A stretch of 27,688 bases of DNA from Candidatus Sphingobacterium stercoripullorum (GTDB lineage Bacteria; Bacteroidota; Bacteroidia; Sphingobacteriales; Sphingobacteriaceae). Location of the stretch: assembly GCA_019114715.1 (NCBI GenBank), contig DXEZ01000113.1, positions 1 to 27,688 of the forward strand, read 5' to 3'. Position numbers and translations under genes: made by a program. The number at the start of each line of letters is the position of its first letter. Within the stretch, counting starts at the first letter, position 1. Positions 1-7,496 of the stretch are shown here, one piece after another. The notes beneath the pieces are model-generated. The model had not been told where the DNA came from and ran no database searches. It saw nothing but the letters and a program-made list of their open reading frames with translations.

Positions 1-11
1 CAGAAAAACTT

Positions 12-19
12 TACCTTTG
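12..19 (+). promoter_or_regulatory. Promoter -7 element for def
   Basis: TACCTTTG matches the Bacteroidota -7 consensus TAnnTTTG at all six fixed positions. It lies 19 bases before the def ATG, so the predicted transcript has a leader of roughly 10-15 bases. The -33 element would fall outside the window, so only half of the promoter can be checked. Confidence 0.5.
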
Positions 20-38
20 TAAGTTCAATTTAAAAAGT

Positions 39-629
39 ATGAAGCTCCCTATAGTTGCCTACGGGCATCCTGCACTCAGAAAAGAGACAGTTGAGATCAA
101 TGAAGAATATCCAAAGCTCCAAGAGCTAATCGACAACATGTTTGAAACCATGTACAATGCAAATGGCATCGGTCTAGCGGCACCCCAAGTTGGGCTTTCG
201 ATACGGTTATTTATTGTTGATGGAACTCCTTTAGCTGAAGACGATGAAGACGGTCCTGGAGACAAGTCATTAGAGAATTTCAAGAAAGTATTTATCAATC
301 CTATAATTGTGGAAGAGCGAGGTGAAAATTGCTCCCTTACAGAGGGTTGTTTAAGTATACCGGACATCTCTGAAGAGGTTCTTCGTCAAGACACAGTAGT
401 AATTAACTACTTAAATGAAGAGTTTGAGGAGATCGAAGAGGAATACACTGGTATGGCTGCCCGTATCATTCAGCATGAATACGACCACATTGAAGGAAAG
501 CTTTTTGTAGATAAATTATCTCCTCTTACAAAGGCAAGAGTAAAAAGAAAATTAGACTTGATTAAAAAAGGAGCTATTTCAGTCCGTTATCCGATGCAAT
601 TCGTTAATTTGAAAAAGAAGAGAAGCTAG
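39..629 (+). CDS. def: Peptide deformylase
   Basis: This enzyme removes the N-terminal formyl group from nascent proteins in the cytosol, using a divalent metal (usually Fe2+). All three family motifs are visible: GIGLAAPQ (residues 43-50), EGCLSIP (102-108, with metal ligand Cys104) and HEYDH (146-150, with ligands His146 and His150 and catalytic Glu147). At 196 aa it is slightly longer than the E. coli enzyme. An acidic insertion (about residues 66-78) and a basic C-terminal tail account for much of the difference, as is common in this phylum. The ATG at 39 gives a standard N-terminus (MKLPIVAYGHP). There is no Shine-Dalgarno; the leader is A-rich. It stands alone on the plus strand and ends at a hairpin shared with the convergent channel gene. 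Confidence 0.97.
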   Translation: MKLPIVAYGHPALRKETVEINEEYPKLQELIDNMFETMYNANGIGLAAPQVGLSIRLFIVDGTPLAEDDEDGPGDKSLENFKKVFINPIIVEERGENCSLTEGCLSIPDISEEVLRQDTVVINYLNEEFEEIEEEYTGMAARIIQHEYDHIEGKLFVDKLSPLTKARVKRKLDLIKKGAISVRYPMQFVNLKKKRS

Positions 630-632
630 TAT

Positions 633-670
633 TGTGTTAGGAAGACTTCATCGTCTTCCTATATAACACA
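633..670. terminator. Bidirectional terminator between def and the TRIC gene
   Basis: An inner stem AGGAAGAC/GTCTTCCT (639-646 with 653-660) is extended by an outer stem TGTGTTA/TAACACA (633-639 with 664-670) across a small bulge. It fills the whole gap between two convergent stop codons, so it probably ends transcription from both sides. Confidence 0.7.
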
Positions 671-1282
671 TCAATCGATTCGTCTTCCAATTACTGGCAA
701 AGTAAACTTATACTTTACTGAAATAATTCGAATTATAAATACGATCGACGAGCTTACAAATGTGTTTACATCATCGCGAACATGAAGGCCTTTTAGGATA
801 ACAAAAAGTAACGCTCCGGAGACACAAGCAGTTGCATATATTTCTTTTCGAAAAATCAGTGGAGTTTCGTTTAATAGGGTGTCTCTGGTTACCCCACCCA
901 TTACCGCAGAAAACATCCCTAGGACAACGGCAGCAGCTTCTGAGCTTTCATAAAGCAAAGATTTTTGAACTCCTACTGCACAGAAAAAACCGATACCTAT
1001 AGCATCAAAAAATGTGAGCGTTCGCGCTAAACGATCTAGCTCCTTATTGAAGACGGATGAGATAAAAACTCCTAATAAAATTACAAGCAAATAGTTACTA
1101 TCATCTACCCAAACAGGCCTTAAGTTTAAAAACACATCCCGCAATGATCCACCACCAATTGCAGTGATAAACCCTGTGAAGGTAGCTCCAAAGATATCTA
1201 TACGCTTACGATGAGCAGCCATTGCTCCAGAAATGGCAAACACCATTGTCCCCAGTAAGTCGATTATGTAAATTACGCTCAT
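671..1282 (-). CDS. TRIC-type membrane channel (UPF0126/YadS family)
   Basis: This is a small integral membrane protein of the trimeric intracellular cation channel family; bacterial members form monovalent cation channels, though the physiological role is uncertain. It has about seven hydrophobic segments and the internal duplication typical of the family. Each half carries a glycine-rich turn followed by Arg-Asp: GGGSLRD near residue 45 and GGVTRD near residue 130. I chose the ATG at 1282 (MSVIYIIDLLGT, 203 aa) over an in-frame TTG at 1300 for two reasons. The ATG gives the usual family N-terminus, and a well-formed promoter has its -7 element on top of the TTG. The gene is monocistronic and converges on def. 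Confidence 0.9.
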   Translation of the reverse strand: MSVIYIIDLLGTMVFAISGAMAAHRKRIDIFGATFTGFITAIGGGSLRDVFLNLRPVWVDDSNYLLVILLGVFISSVFNKELDRLARTLTFFDAIGIGFFCAVGVQKSLLYESSEAAAVVLGMFSAVMGGVTRDTLLNETPLIFRKEIYATACVSGALLFVILKGLHVRDDVNTFVSSSIVFIIRIISVKYKFTLPVIGRRID

Positions 1283-1625
1283 AATATTTTCGAATCGCAA
1301 AAATAATAATTTTGTCTAGCTATACAATAGACACACTTCTCAAAACTCGATCAAACGGTTAACCCCTGCCATACTATCCTTTTAAAAGACAACAAATACT
1401 ATTCTCCTACTTGCACGAACAAGTACAATTAAGATTGTTAAATTTGAAGCTTAAATAAGTTTAAATTGTATTTTTAATTAAGGTAAGTCTTTTAAGTTTA
1501 GTTCCAAAATATAGGAAATATTTTAAAATGAAGTGAGCAACTGTTTGTTTTGCTATAATTTTTCACCAGATTGGCATTGCCAAAAAGAGACACACTTAAA
1601 AAAAACAAGACATAATTTTAATAGT
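1283..1625. other. Divergent intergenic region, TRIC gene / dtd
   Basis: This 343-base A/T-rich region has no convincing ORF or RNA gene. It holds the TRIC promoter at its left end. For the rightward dtd operon the only perfect TAnnTTTG is TAAATTTG at 1439-1446, which would imply a leader of about 175 bases; a weaker 7/8 match lies at 1613-1620. A perfect 13-base palindrome (TTGGCA-T-TGCCAA, 1571-1583) lies 43 bases before the dtd start and could be an operator or a small hairpin in the leader. Its function is unknown. Confidence 0.5.
1298..1327 (-). promoter_or_regulatory. Promoter for the TRIC gene
   Basis: On the minus strand this reads TTG (1327-1325), a 19-base spacer, then TATTTTTG (1305-1298). 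That fits the Bacteroidota -33/-7 pattern with normal spacing. Transcription would start near 1291-1293, about 10 bases before the ATG at 1282. This placement is the main argument against the upstream TTG start. Confidence 0.55.
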
Positions 1626-2084
1626 ATGAGAGCGGTTATACAACGCGTAATAGAGGCATCCTGTAAAGTTGACGAAGAAACCACTGGAAGTATTAACCAG
1701 GGACTGTTAATCTTTTTAGGGGTTCAAGAAGAAGATACAGATGAGGATATTGAATGGCTATCGAATAAAATTGTAAACCTTAGGATCTTTAGCGATGATC
1801 AAGGAAAAATGAATAAATCTATTCAAGAAATAAGAGGAGAAATATTATTAATATCACAATTCACCTTATTCGCGCTAACAAAAAAAGGCAACAGGCCTTC
1901 TTTTATACACGCTGCAAAACCGCAGAAAGCACTATTACTATACAATAAAATGAGTGAAAGACTTAGTGTTCTTTTAAATCAGCCGGTAGCTACAGGAAAA
2001 TTCGGAGCCGATATGAAAATAAAAGCCTTGAACGATGGCCCGGTAACCATCATTATGAACACAAAAGATAAAGACAACTTTTAA
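1626..2084 (+). CDS. dtd: D-aminoacyl-tRNA deacylase
   Basis: The enzyme hydrolyses D-amino acids (and glycine) mischarged on tRNA, protecting translation from non-L residues. The 152-aa protein shows SQFTLFA (77-83), KGNRPSF (87-93), GxFGADM (124-130) and the GPVT motif (138-141) that carries the cross-subunit Gly-cisPro used for chiral proofreading. The start is the ATG at 1626, giving the canonical MRAVIQRV N-terminus. An in-frame GTG at 1533 would add 31 residues (Cys- and His-containing, low complexity) with no family counterpart. It is the first gene of a tight operon; the next start is 2 bases after its stop. Confidence 0.96.
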   Translation: MRAVIQRVIEASCKVDEETTGSINQGLLIFLGVQEEDTDEDIEWLSNKIVNLRIFSDDQGKMNKSIQEIRGEILLISQFTLFALTKKGNRPSFIHAAKPQKALLLYNKMSERLSVLLNQPVATGKFGADMKIKALNDGPVTIIMNTKDKDNF

Positions 2085-2086
2085 TT

Positions 2087-2413
2087 ATGACCATAGAAGA
2101 AGCACAAAAAATTATTGACGAGTGGATTACTACTGTAGGAGTCCGATATTTTAATGAACTGACCAATACTGCAATTTTAATGGAAGAAGTTGGCGAAGTG
2201 GCGCGAATCATGTCGCGGGTTTACGGCGAGCAATCCTTTAAAAACCCAGAGGAAAAACCAGAGTTAGCAGATGAATTAGCAGATGTACTTTTTGTTCTAA
2301 TCTGTATTGCCAACCAAACGGGCATTAATTTAACTGATGCTTTAAATAAAAACCTAGAAAAGAAAAGCATCAGAGATAGCCAGAGACATCTAAAAAATGA
2401 TAAATTAAAATAA
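2087..2413 (+). CDS. MazG-like nucleotide pyrophosphohydrolase
   Basis: This is a small all-alpha NTP pyrophosphohydrolase of the MazG/dUTPase-like superfamily, which converts NTPs to NMP plus pyrophosphate in a Mg2+-dependent reaction. It is probably a nucleotide-pool-cleaning enzyme. The two metal-binding signatures are present: EEVGE (33-37) and ELADELAD (59-66, providing the ExxD pair). It is a single-domain form of 108 aa, about half the length of E. coli MazG, and its natural substrate cannot be inferred. It sits between dtd (2-base gap) and the gamma-glutamyltransferase gene (6-base gap), so the three are almost certainly co-transcribed. Confidence 0.9.
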   Translation: MTIEEAQKIIDEWITTVGVRYFNELTNTAILMEEVGEVARIMSRVYGEQSFKNPEEKPELADELADVLFVLICIANQTGINLTDALNKNLEKKSIRDSQRHLKNDKLK

Positions 2414-2419
2414 CTTAAT

Positions 2420-4126
2420 ATGATAAAAAAACTAACAGCAATTTGGATTATCCCTCTATTCTTATGGATACAGTGCGGCACCGATAATCCCAAAGAGGTT
2501 TATGAAGCAGAGGTTTTTGAACAGGCCGCAGTGGTTACCGCACATCCCATAGCCTCTAAAATTGGAGCAGAGATTTTAGAGAAAGGTGGCAATGCCGTTG
2601 ATGCTGCGGTTGCCGTTAAATTTGCTCTAGCAGTAGTATATCCAAATGCTGGTAATTTAGGAGGTGGGGGCTTTTTAGTATACCGGACCCACCAAGGGGA
2701 GTACAATACGCTGGACTTTAGAGAAAAAGCTCCGCATCGTGCAGATAAAGATATGTATTTGGACGATCAAAAAAACCCCATCGAAGATTTAAGTCTATAT
2801 AGTGAGCTAGCTAGCGGAGTGCCGGGTTCTGTTGCTGGGATGGCAGAAGCACATAGTAAATACGGTACAATGGAATGGAGCGAGCTACTCAAGCCTTCGA
2901 TAGAATTAGCAAAAAATGGATTTAAAATCACTAAAAGGCAAGCCAAAGAATTTAATCACTATCAAAAACGCTTCAAAAAATTAAACCCGAGCGGAGCGGC
3001 AATAATCAAGGATGATCCTTGGGTAGAGGGTGATTTATTTATCCAGACTGAGTTAGCAGAAACTTTAGTAAGAATTGGAGAGTTTGGAGCGGATGGTTTC
3101 TATAAAGGAGAAACGGCGGAGCTCATAGTTCAGCAGATGCAACAAGGTAATGGAATTATCACTTTAGAAGACCTCGAGTCTTATGAAGCGATATGGCGAG
3201 AGCCTATTGTGGGCGACTATAAGAACTATAAAATAATCTCTATGCCTCCACCATCTAGCGGCGGGGTAGCTTTGCTTGCATTATTACAGTCTGTTGAGCC
3301 TCTCCCTATTTCATCTTGGGGCTTCCAAAGCGACTCTACAGTACGGGCTATGGTGGAAGCCGAAAGGAGAATTTATGCAGATCGAGCCATGCACCTAGGT
3401 GACCCTGATTTTTTCGATGTTCCTGTTGAGCAGTTAGTTAATAAAAACTTCAATATGGAAAGGATGAAACAAGTGGATTTAACACAGGCAACCCCTAGTA
3501 AGGAGGTTCGGGCAACCTATTTCCCAGGCTATTATTACGAAGAGCCTGAAGAAACCACTCACTTTAGCATAGTAGATGCTGCTGGAAACGCCATATCACT
3601 TACCACTACGATTAACGATTCATACGGGTCAGGCGTGTGGGTAAAAGGCGCAGGTTTTCTATTGAATAACGAAATGGATGATTTTTCAATCAAACCTGGA
3701 ACGCCAAATATGTATGGCCTGTTAGGTGGTGTTGCAAATGCTATAGAGCCTAATAAAAGGATGCTTAGCGCTATGACTCCAACGATAGTAGAAAAAGACA
3801 ACGAGCTGTTTATGGTGGTCGGAACACCAGGAGGATCAACAATAATAACCTCTGTATTTCAAACCATCCTCAATGTAACTGAATTTGGTATGACGGCTAA
3901 AGAATCGGTAGAAGCACCTCGGTTTCACCACCAGTGGAAACCAGACCGTATTGATGTAGAAGAAAGTGCAATTGATAGCTCTACTCGAGCAGCATTAAAC
4001 CAAGCAGGCTATAATATTCACCCACGAGGGGCAATTGGCCGAGTGGAGGCTATAGTTGTACAAAAAGATGGGAAGCTCCAAGTAGGTGCAGATCCTAGAG
4101 GAGACGATGCAGCATACGGCTTTTAA
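2420..4126 (+). CDS. ggt: Gamma-glutamyltransferase (lipoprotein-like signal)
   Basis: This Ntn-hydrolase transfers or hydrolyses the gamma-glutamyl group of glutathione and related compounds outside the cytoplasm. The precursor normally cleaves itself into two subunits before a catalytic threonine. That site is visible as TTHFSIVD, so Thr379 should be the nucleophile and new N-terminus. Other family blocks are present: GGNAVDAA (56-63), NLGGGGF (79-85), the LLNNEMDDFS stretch (414-423) and the late TPGGS glycine motif. The N-terminus (MIKKLTAIWIIPLFLWIQC-G) is a signal peptide ending in Cys19. The lipobox is imperfect (Trp-Ile-Gln before Cys), but lipidation is likely in this phylum. It is 568 aa, normal length, and the third gene of the dtd operon. 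Its link with bacillithiol, rather than glutathione, metabolism is only a possibility. Confidence 0.95.
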   Translation: MIKKLTAIWIIPLFLWIQCGTDNPKEVYEAEVFEQAAVVTAHPIASKIGAEILEKGGNAVDAAVAVKFALAVVYPNAGNLGGGGFLVYRTHQGEYNTLDFREKAPHRADKDMYLDDQKNPIEDLSLYSELASGVPGSVAGMAEAHSKYGTMEWSELLKPSIELAKNGFKITKRQAKEFNHYQKRFKKLNPSGAAIIKDDPWVEGDLFIQTELAETLVRIGEFGADGFYKGETAELIVQQMQQGNGIITLEDLESYEAIWREPIVGDYKNYKIISMPPPSSGGVALLALLQSVEPLPISSWGFQSDSTVRAMVEAERRIYADRAMHLGDPDFFDVPVEQLVNKNFNMERMKQVDLTQATPSKEVRATYFPGYYYEEPEETTHFSIVDAAGNAISLTTTINDSYGSGVWVKGAGFLLNNEMDDFSIKPGTPNMYGLLGGVANAIEPNKRMLSAMTPTIVEKDNELFMVVGTPGGSTIITSVFQTILNVTEFGMTAKESVEAPRFHHQWKPDRIDVEESAIDSSTRAALNQAGYNIHPRGAIGRVEAIVVQKDGKLQVGADPRGDDAAYGF

Positions 4127-4140
4127 TCTATCGGAATAGA

Positions 4141-4194
4141 ACCTTAAATATAAATGCCCTCAGATTGAACTCTGAGGGCATTTATATTTAAGGT
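4141..4194. terminator. Bidirectional terminator between ggt and rng
   Basis: A perfect 24-base-pair inverted repeat (4141-4164 with 4171-4194) surrounds a 6-base loop (TTGAAC). The centre of the stem is GC-rich (GCCCTCAGA) and the flanks are A/T-rich, giving U-rich tails in both directions. It lies between two convergent stop codons. Confidence 0.85.
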
Positions 4195-4211
4195 AAAACG
4201 CTTAAGATAAT

Positions 4212-5765
4212 TTAAATCTTAATTTCTTCCATCCGGCTATTATAAAACTTAAATTCTGTCAAATAATATGAAGTATTACTCTTCACTTTAATCCATTTTC
4301 CAAATTTTATTAGCCAGCTTAACCTCTTCGATATGAAGCCAGATTTAATATATGTTGCAATGTAGGGGTGAACAAAAACGGTAATATTTTTTTCGTTTTG
4401 CTCACGAAGAATATAACTTAAATTATTTTCTATATCGTCCATTAAAACAATACTAGGTCTAATTTTCCCTGTCCCTTTACAAGATGGACATGTTTCACTA
4501 GTAGTAACGTTCATTTCTGGTCTTACACGCTGCCTAGTGATTTGAACTAACCCAAATTTACTTGGAGGTAGTATTGTGTGCCTAGCACGATCTCCAGACA
4601 TACAGCTTTTAAGGAAGTTATAAAGCTCCCGTCGATTAGCAGCATGGTGCATATCAATAAAATCAATGACCACAATCCCGCCCATATCTCTTAGCCTCAA
4701 CTGTCGAGCTATTTCTTTGGCTGCTTCCTTATTTACTAAAAGCGCATTTTCTTCCTGATTCTCTTTATTAGAGACTCGGTTACCACTATTGACATCAATT
4801 ACGTGCAACGCCTCAGTATGTTCAATGATCAGATATGCACCACCAGGTAAAGTAACGGTTTTACCAAAAGATGCCTTGATCTGTTTGTTTATACCATACT
4901 GATCAAAAATCGGCTTTTTACTTTTGTGTAGTTTGACGATTCTCTCTAGGTCGGGAGATATCTCTTTAATATAAGACCTAGTTTCTTCGTAAATTTGCTC
5001 ATCATTGACGTAAATATGTGTAAACTCATCGGTTAACATATCCCGTAAGATGGTCGAAGCTCTATCCATTTCGCCGAAAACTCTTTGCGGCGGATCAACT
5101 TCGTGGAGCCGATTTACAAATCTCTCCCACTTTGATATTAAATCATTTAAATCTTTTTGAAGTTCTTCAACTCCTTTTCCCTCAGAAACCGTACGGATTA
5201 TAACACCTACATTGTTGGGTTTTATACTATCAACTATTTTTTTAAGCCGATTTCTTTCTTGAGATCCTTTTATTTTTTTTGATATGGATACCACATTGGA
5301 GAAAGGTACCAATACAACAAATCTTCCAGCAAAAGACAAATCAGAACTCAATCTGGGTCCTTTGGTGGAAATAGGTTCTTTCGCAATCTGTACAGGCATA
5401 ACAAGACCTCGGCTTAATACTTCTGATATTTTACCGGCCTTGTCGATGTCTTTTTCGAGCTTGAGGTTTTGAAGGAGTTTTACCTGATAATTACTATTCT
5501 TTACTATTCTCGTAAGCTTAAGCAACGAACGCACTTGTGGACCTAAATCCAGATAGTGCAAAAACGCATCCTTTTCATAGCCGACATCTACAAAAGCAGC
5601 ATTTAAGCCGGGCATTATTTTTTTAATTTTGCCCATGTAGATATCTCCGACAGAAAAGCTGTCGTCCATTTGCTCGTGATTTAGCTCAACGAGTTGTTTA
5701 TCCTGTAGTAAAGCAATAGTCACCCCTTTGTTTGGGGTTGAATCAATTATTAATTCCTTTACCAA
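4212..5765 (-). CDS. rng: Ribonuclease E/G family endoribonuclease
   Basis: This cytosolic endoribonuclease takes part in rRNA maturation and mRNA decay. The order is an N-terminal RNase G segment, an S1 RNA-binding domain (about 38-75: VGDIYMGKI...AAFVDVG), the RNase-H-like and DNase-I-like catalytic region with likely Mg ligands in VIDVNSG (Asp324) and VIDFIDM (Asp368), then a CPSC zinc-link (Cys426, Cys429). At 517 aa it is the short, G-type form without the long degradosome scaffold of RNase E. The start is a TTG: the preceding in-frame codons are CTG and then a TAG stop, and the first ATG (residue 33) would remove the conserved KELIIDSTP...LVELNHE block. It lies downstream of the HU-TPR-COX24-like operon but after its terminator. 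Confidence 0.95.
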   Translation of the reverse strand: MVKELIIDSTPNKGVTIALLQDKQLVELNHEQMDDSFSVGDIYMGKIKKIMPGLNAAFVDVGYEKDAFLHYLDLGPQVRSLLKLTRIVKNSNYQVKLLQNLKLEKDIDKAGKISEVLSRGLVMPVQIAKEPISTKGPRLSSDLSFAGRFVVLVPFSNVVSISKKIKGSQERNRLKKIVDSIKPNNVGVIIRTVSEGKGVEELQKDLNDLISKWERFVNRLHEVDPPQRVFGEMDRASTILRDMLTDEFTHIYVNDEQIYEETRSYIKEISPDLERIVKLHKSKKPIFDQYGINKQIKASFGKTVTLPGGAYLIIEHTEALHVIDVNSGNRVSNKENQEENALLVNKEAAKEIARQLRLRDMGGIVVIDFIDMHHAANRRELYNFLKSCMSGDRARHTILPPSKFGLVQITRQRVRPEMNVTTSETCPSCKGTGKIRPSIVLMDDIENNLSYILREQNEKNITVFVHPYIATYIKSGFISKRLSWLIKFGKWIKVKSNTSYYLTEFKFYNSRMEEIKI

Positions 5766-5772
5766 CAGCTAC

Positions 5773-5780
5773 CAAATTTA
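5773..5780 (-). promoter_or_regulatory. Candidate -7 element abutting rng
   Basis: On the minus strand this reads TAAATTTG, a full match to TAnnTTTG, ending only 7 bases before the TTG start codon of rng. No clear TTG/TTTG -33 element is present at the expected distance. If used, the mRNA would have a leader of 0-4 bases. It could also be a chance match in A/T-rich DNA. Confidence 0.3.
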
Positions 5781-5973
5781 AGGGTAGTATTTAAACTAAA
5801 CCCATATTAAACACTAAAACAAACTCTTCAGCTACTTCGTATTATTCGCAATAGTGAGAATATGTTTAACCGAAAAACACTCTTTTATCTAAGGCCCATT
5901 TGTCACCTTGCGAGATCACTTCTCTCGATGTTATTCGATTCGTAAAACGATGCAGGATGGGACAAAAACGAAG

Positions 5974-6003
5974 AAAAAGAGCAAGGTTTAACCAGCTCTT
6001 TTT
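5974..6003 (-). terminator. Terminator after the COX24-like gene
   Basis: The arms AAAAAGAGC (5974-5982) and GCTCTTTTT (5995-6003) form a 9-bp stem that reads as a classic rho-independent terminator on the minus strand, with a U-rich tail. A perfect 16-base palindrome, TTTAAAGGCCTTTAAA (6011-6026), lies between it and the stop codon of the small gene and may add a second hairpin. Confidence 0.65.
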
Positions 6004-6030
6004 ACACCCATTTAAAGGCCTTTAAAGACG

Positions 6031-6120
6031 TTACTTTTTCTTATGTCTATTTTTTCTTAAACGTTTTTTACGTTTGTGGGTAGCCATTTTGTGTCTTTTT
6101 CTTTTCTTTCCGCTTGGCAT
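6031..6120 (-). CDS. 29-aa AURKAIP1/COX24-type basic ribosomal protein (bS22/mS38-like)
   Basis: The ORF encodes 29 residues, starting MPSGKKRKRHKMATHKRKKR and ending LRKNRHKKK. Eighteen residues are Lys or Arg, with three His and no acidic residue. I recognise this as the short protein conserved across Bacteroidota and usually named AURKAIP1/COX24 domain-containing. Its K/R-rich run with a central Met and the RKxLRxxR-like block resembles mitochondrial mS38 and, from memory, mycobacterial bS22. This supports a small-subunit ribosomal role, which is inference. It lies 45 bases after the TPR gene in the HU operon and before a terminator. A GC-containing second half and near-universal Lys/Arg codons make chance unlikely despite the length. 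Confidence 0.88.
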   Translation of the reverse strand: MPSGKKRKRHKMATHKRKKRLRKNRHKKK

Positions 6121-6165
6121 AACTTTAATATTTTTTAATAATACAATATTGTTAATAAAATAATT

Positions 6166-7011
6166 TTAAAAACCACTTAGCTCTTCGATCTTCCTATCTA
6201 TAAACTGAGACAGTGTAGGATCTGAAGCTAGTCGCTTACTTGTTTCAAATGCAGCAATAGCCTCTTGTTTCATACCCAGGTTTTCATAACCTGTTGCAAG
6301 ATAAAAATAGGCTTCTACGTCTTCTTCCTGTTCAACTACAACAAGAAATCTGTCTACAGCTTTATCAAACTGTCGGCTTTGTAAAGAAAACACTCCTAAA
6401 GCCTTGTTCGCTTCTAAGTTCTTTGGATCCTCTTCAACCACTTCTTGTAGCAAAGCGATCCCGGCCATAGGATTTGCTCCCGAACCAACTATACTTGCGC
6501 CCAGTCCCGTTTTTGCAGACAAATTACCCGGCTCTACTGCTAGTACCTTTTCGTAGGAATGAATTGCACGTTGGGTTAATTCTTGAGCAAGAGTGGTGTC
6601 TTGCAAGTTTTGCGAACCTTCCCTATAAGCATCAGCTGCTAACAACCAATTCGGGGTCGAATCTTCAATTTCCGCTATCTCTTGGAATAAAAATCCTTGA
6701 GGCGCCTTCTTTGCTACATCTTCCCATTGTTCAGCTAAAGCCTTGAGTAATTCTAACTTCTCCGAATCTGAACCAGCAGACTGGATCTCAGACTCCTTAC
6801 CAGATATCTCTTGTGCAATCGAGGGATTTAGAGAGCTTTTATAAATTTCTGAAACAGAAGCATAACTAAAAGTAGATACAGCGTCAGCTTCATTTGCCTG
6901 AGCTTCCGCATCTTCTTCGTCAATTAACCCTTTTAAAGGCTGTGTTAAAAGAAAGACCATGAGGCCTATAACCCCTAAAATAATTAATATTTGCTTCGTG
7001 CTTAATTTCAT
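6166..7011 (-). CDS. Membrane-anchored TPR protein
   Basis: A 281-aa protein with an N-terminal transmembrane helix (about residues 7-24, ILIILGVIGLMVFLLTQPL region) and no lipobox, followed by an acidic, Ala/Glu-rich linker. The C-terminal half has about four tetratricopeptide repeats (roughly 121-158, 162-196, 199-230, 232-265), with typical features such as AIHSYEKVLAVEPGN and AIAAFETSKRLASDP. This implies a signal-anchored protein with a periplasmic TPR scaffold; partners are unknown. It follows the HU gene by 25 bases and precedes the COX24-like gene by 45 bases, an arrangement I recall as common in this phylum. No enzymatic function is suggested. Confidence 0.85.
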   Translation of the reverse strand: MKLSTKQILIILGVIGLMVFLLTQPLKGLIDEEDAEAQANEADAVSTFSYASVSEIYKSSLNPSIAQEISGKESEIQSAGSDSEKLELLKALAEQWEDVAKKAPQGFLFQEIAEIEDSTPNWLLAADAYREGSQNLQDTTLAQELTQRAIHSYEKVLAVEPGNLSAKTGLGASIVGSGANPMAGIALLQEVVEEDPKNLEANKALGVFSLQSRQFDKAVDRFLVVVEQEEDVEAYFYLATGYENLGMKQEAIAAFETSKRLASDPTLSQFIDRKIEELSGF

Positions 7012-7036
7012 TTAATAATTTATAAAGCTGTTTATG

Positions 7037-7327
7037 CTATTTTACTTTGTTACCTTCTTTTACCTTTTCAACAAAAACCTTTGCAGGCTTGAAACTAGGC
7101 ACATAGTGTTCAGGTATAATGATAGCAGTATTCTTAGAAATATTACGAGCAGTTTTTTGCGCTCTTTTCTTTACTACAAAACTACCAAAACCTCTAATAT
7201 ACACATTTTCGCCTTCGATCATGGCATTTTTAACAACTTTGAAAAAAGCTTCAACCGTTTCTTGCACATCGACTTTTTCTAAACCAGTTTTGTTAGAAAT
7301 TTCTGCGATAACTTCTGCTTTCGTCAT
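7037..7327 (-). CDS. hup: HU-family DNA-binding protein
   Basis: A nucleoid-associated histone-like protein that bends and packages DNA as a dimer. The 96-aa sequence has the N-terminal helical dimerisation region (MTKAEVIAEISNKTGL) and the GFGSF turn at about 46-50. The DNA-binding arm has VKKRAQKTARNI and the conserved P-x-F-K-P segment in a typical position (VPSFKPAKVF). It is slightly longer than classic 90-residue HU because of a C-terminal VKEGNKVK tail. The ATG at 7327 is the only sensible start. It is first gene of an operon with the TPR and COX24-like genes and has a good promoter. Confidence 0.96.
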   Translation of the reverse strand: MTKAEVIAEISNKTGLEKVDVQETVEAFFKVVKNAMIEGENVYIRGFGSFVVKKRAQKTARNISKNTAIIIPEHYVPSFKPAKVFVEKVKEGNKVK

Positions 7328-7389
7328 AATTTTACTCTCTAATAATTTATTTATTTAATAACAATAACTACCTAATACTAATGGGCTTG

Positions 7390-7397
7390 CAAAAGTA
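7390..7397 (-). promoter_or_regulatory. Promoter -7 element for hup
   Basis: The minus strand reads TACTTTTG, a full match to TAnnTTTG, placed so that transcription starts about 55 bases before the hup ATG. The region expected to hold the -33 element is an A/T tract with TTTCG rather than a clear TTTG. Confidence 0.5.
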
Positions 7398-7496
7398 TCC
7401 TTTTTTAATGACGAAAAAAAATTTATTTCGTAATATTTGTGTTTGTTCTCTCAAGGACACCAAATTACATGCTTTTTTGCGAGATCAATCGGTTGC

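Noticed and set aside
1533..1625. An N-terminal extension of dtd from a GTG at 1533
   Set aside because: The 31 added residues have no counterpart in the family, and the ATG at 1626 gives the canonical MRAVIQRV start.
6011..6026. The 16-base palindrome TTTAAAGGCCTTTAAA as a separate regulatory site
   Set aside because: A/T-rich palindromes arise easily, and its place between a stop codon and a terminator makes a role in 3'-end structure more likely than an operator.
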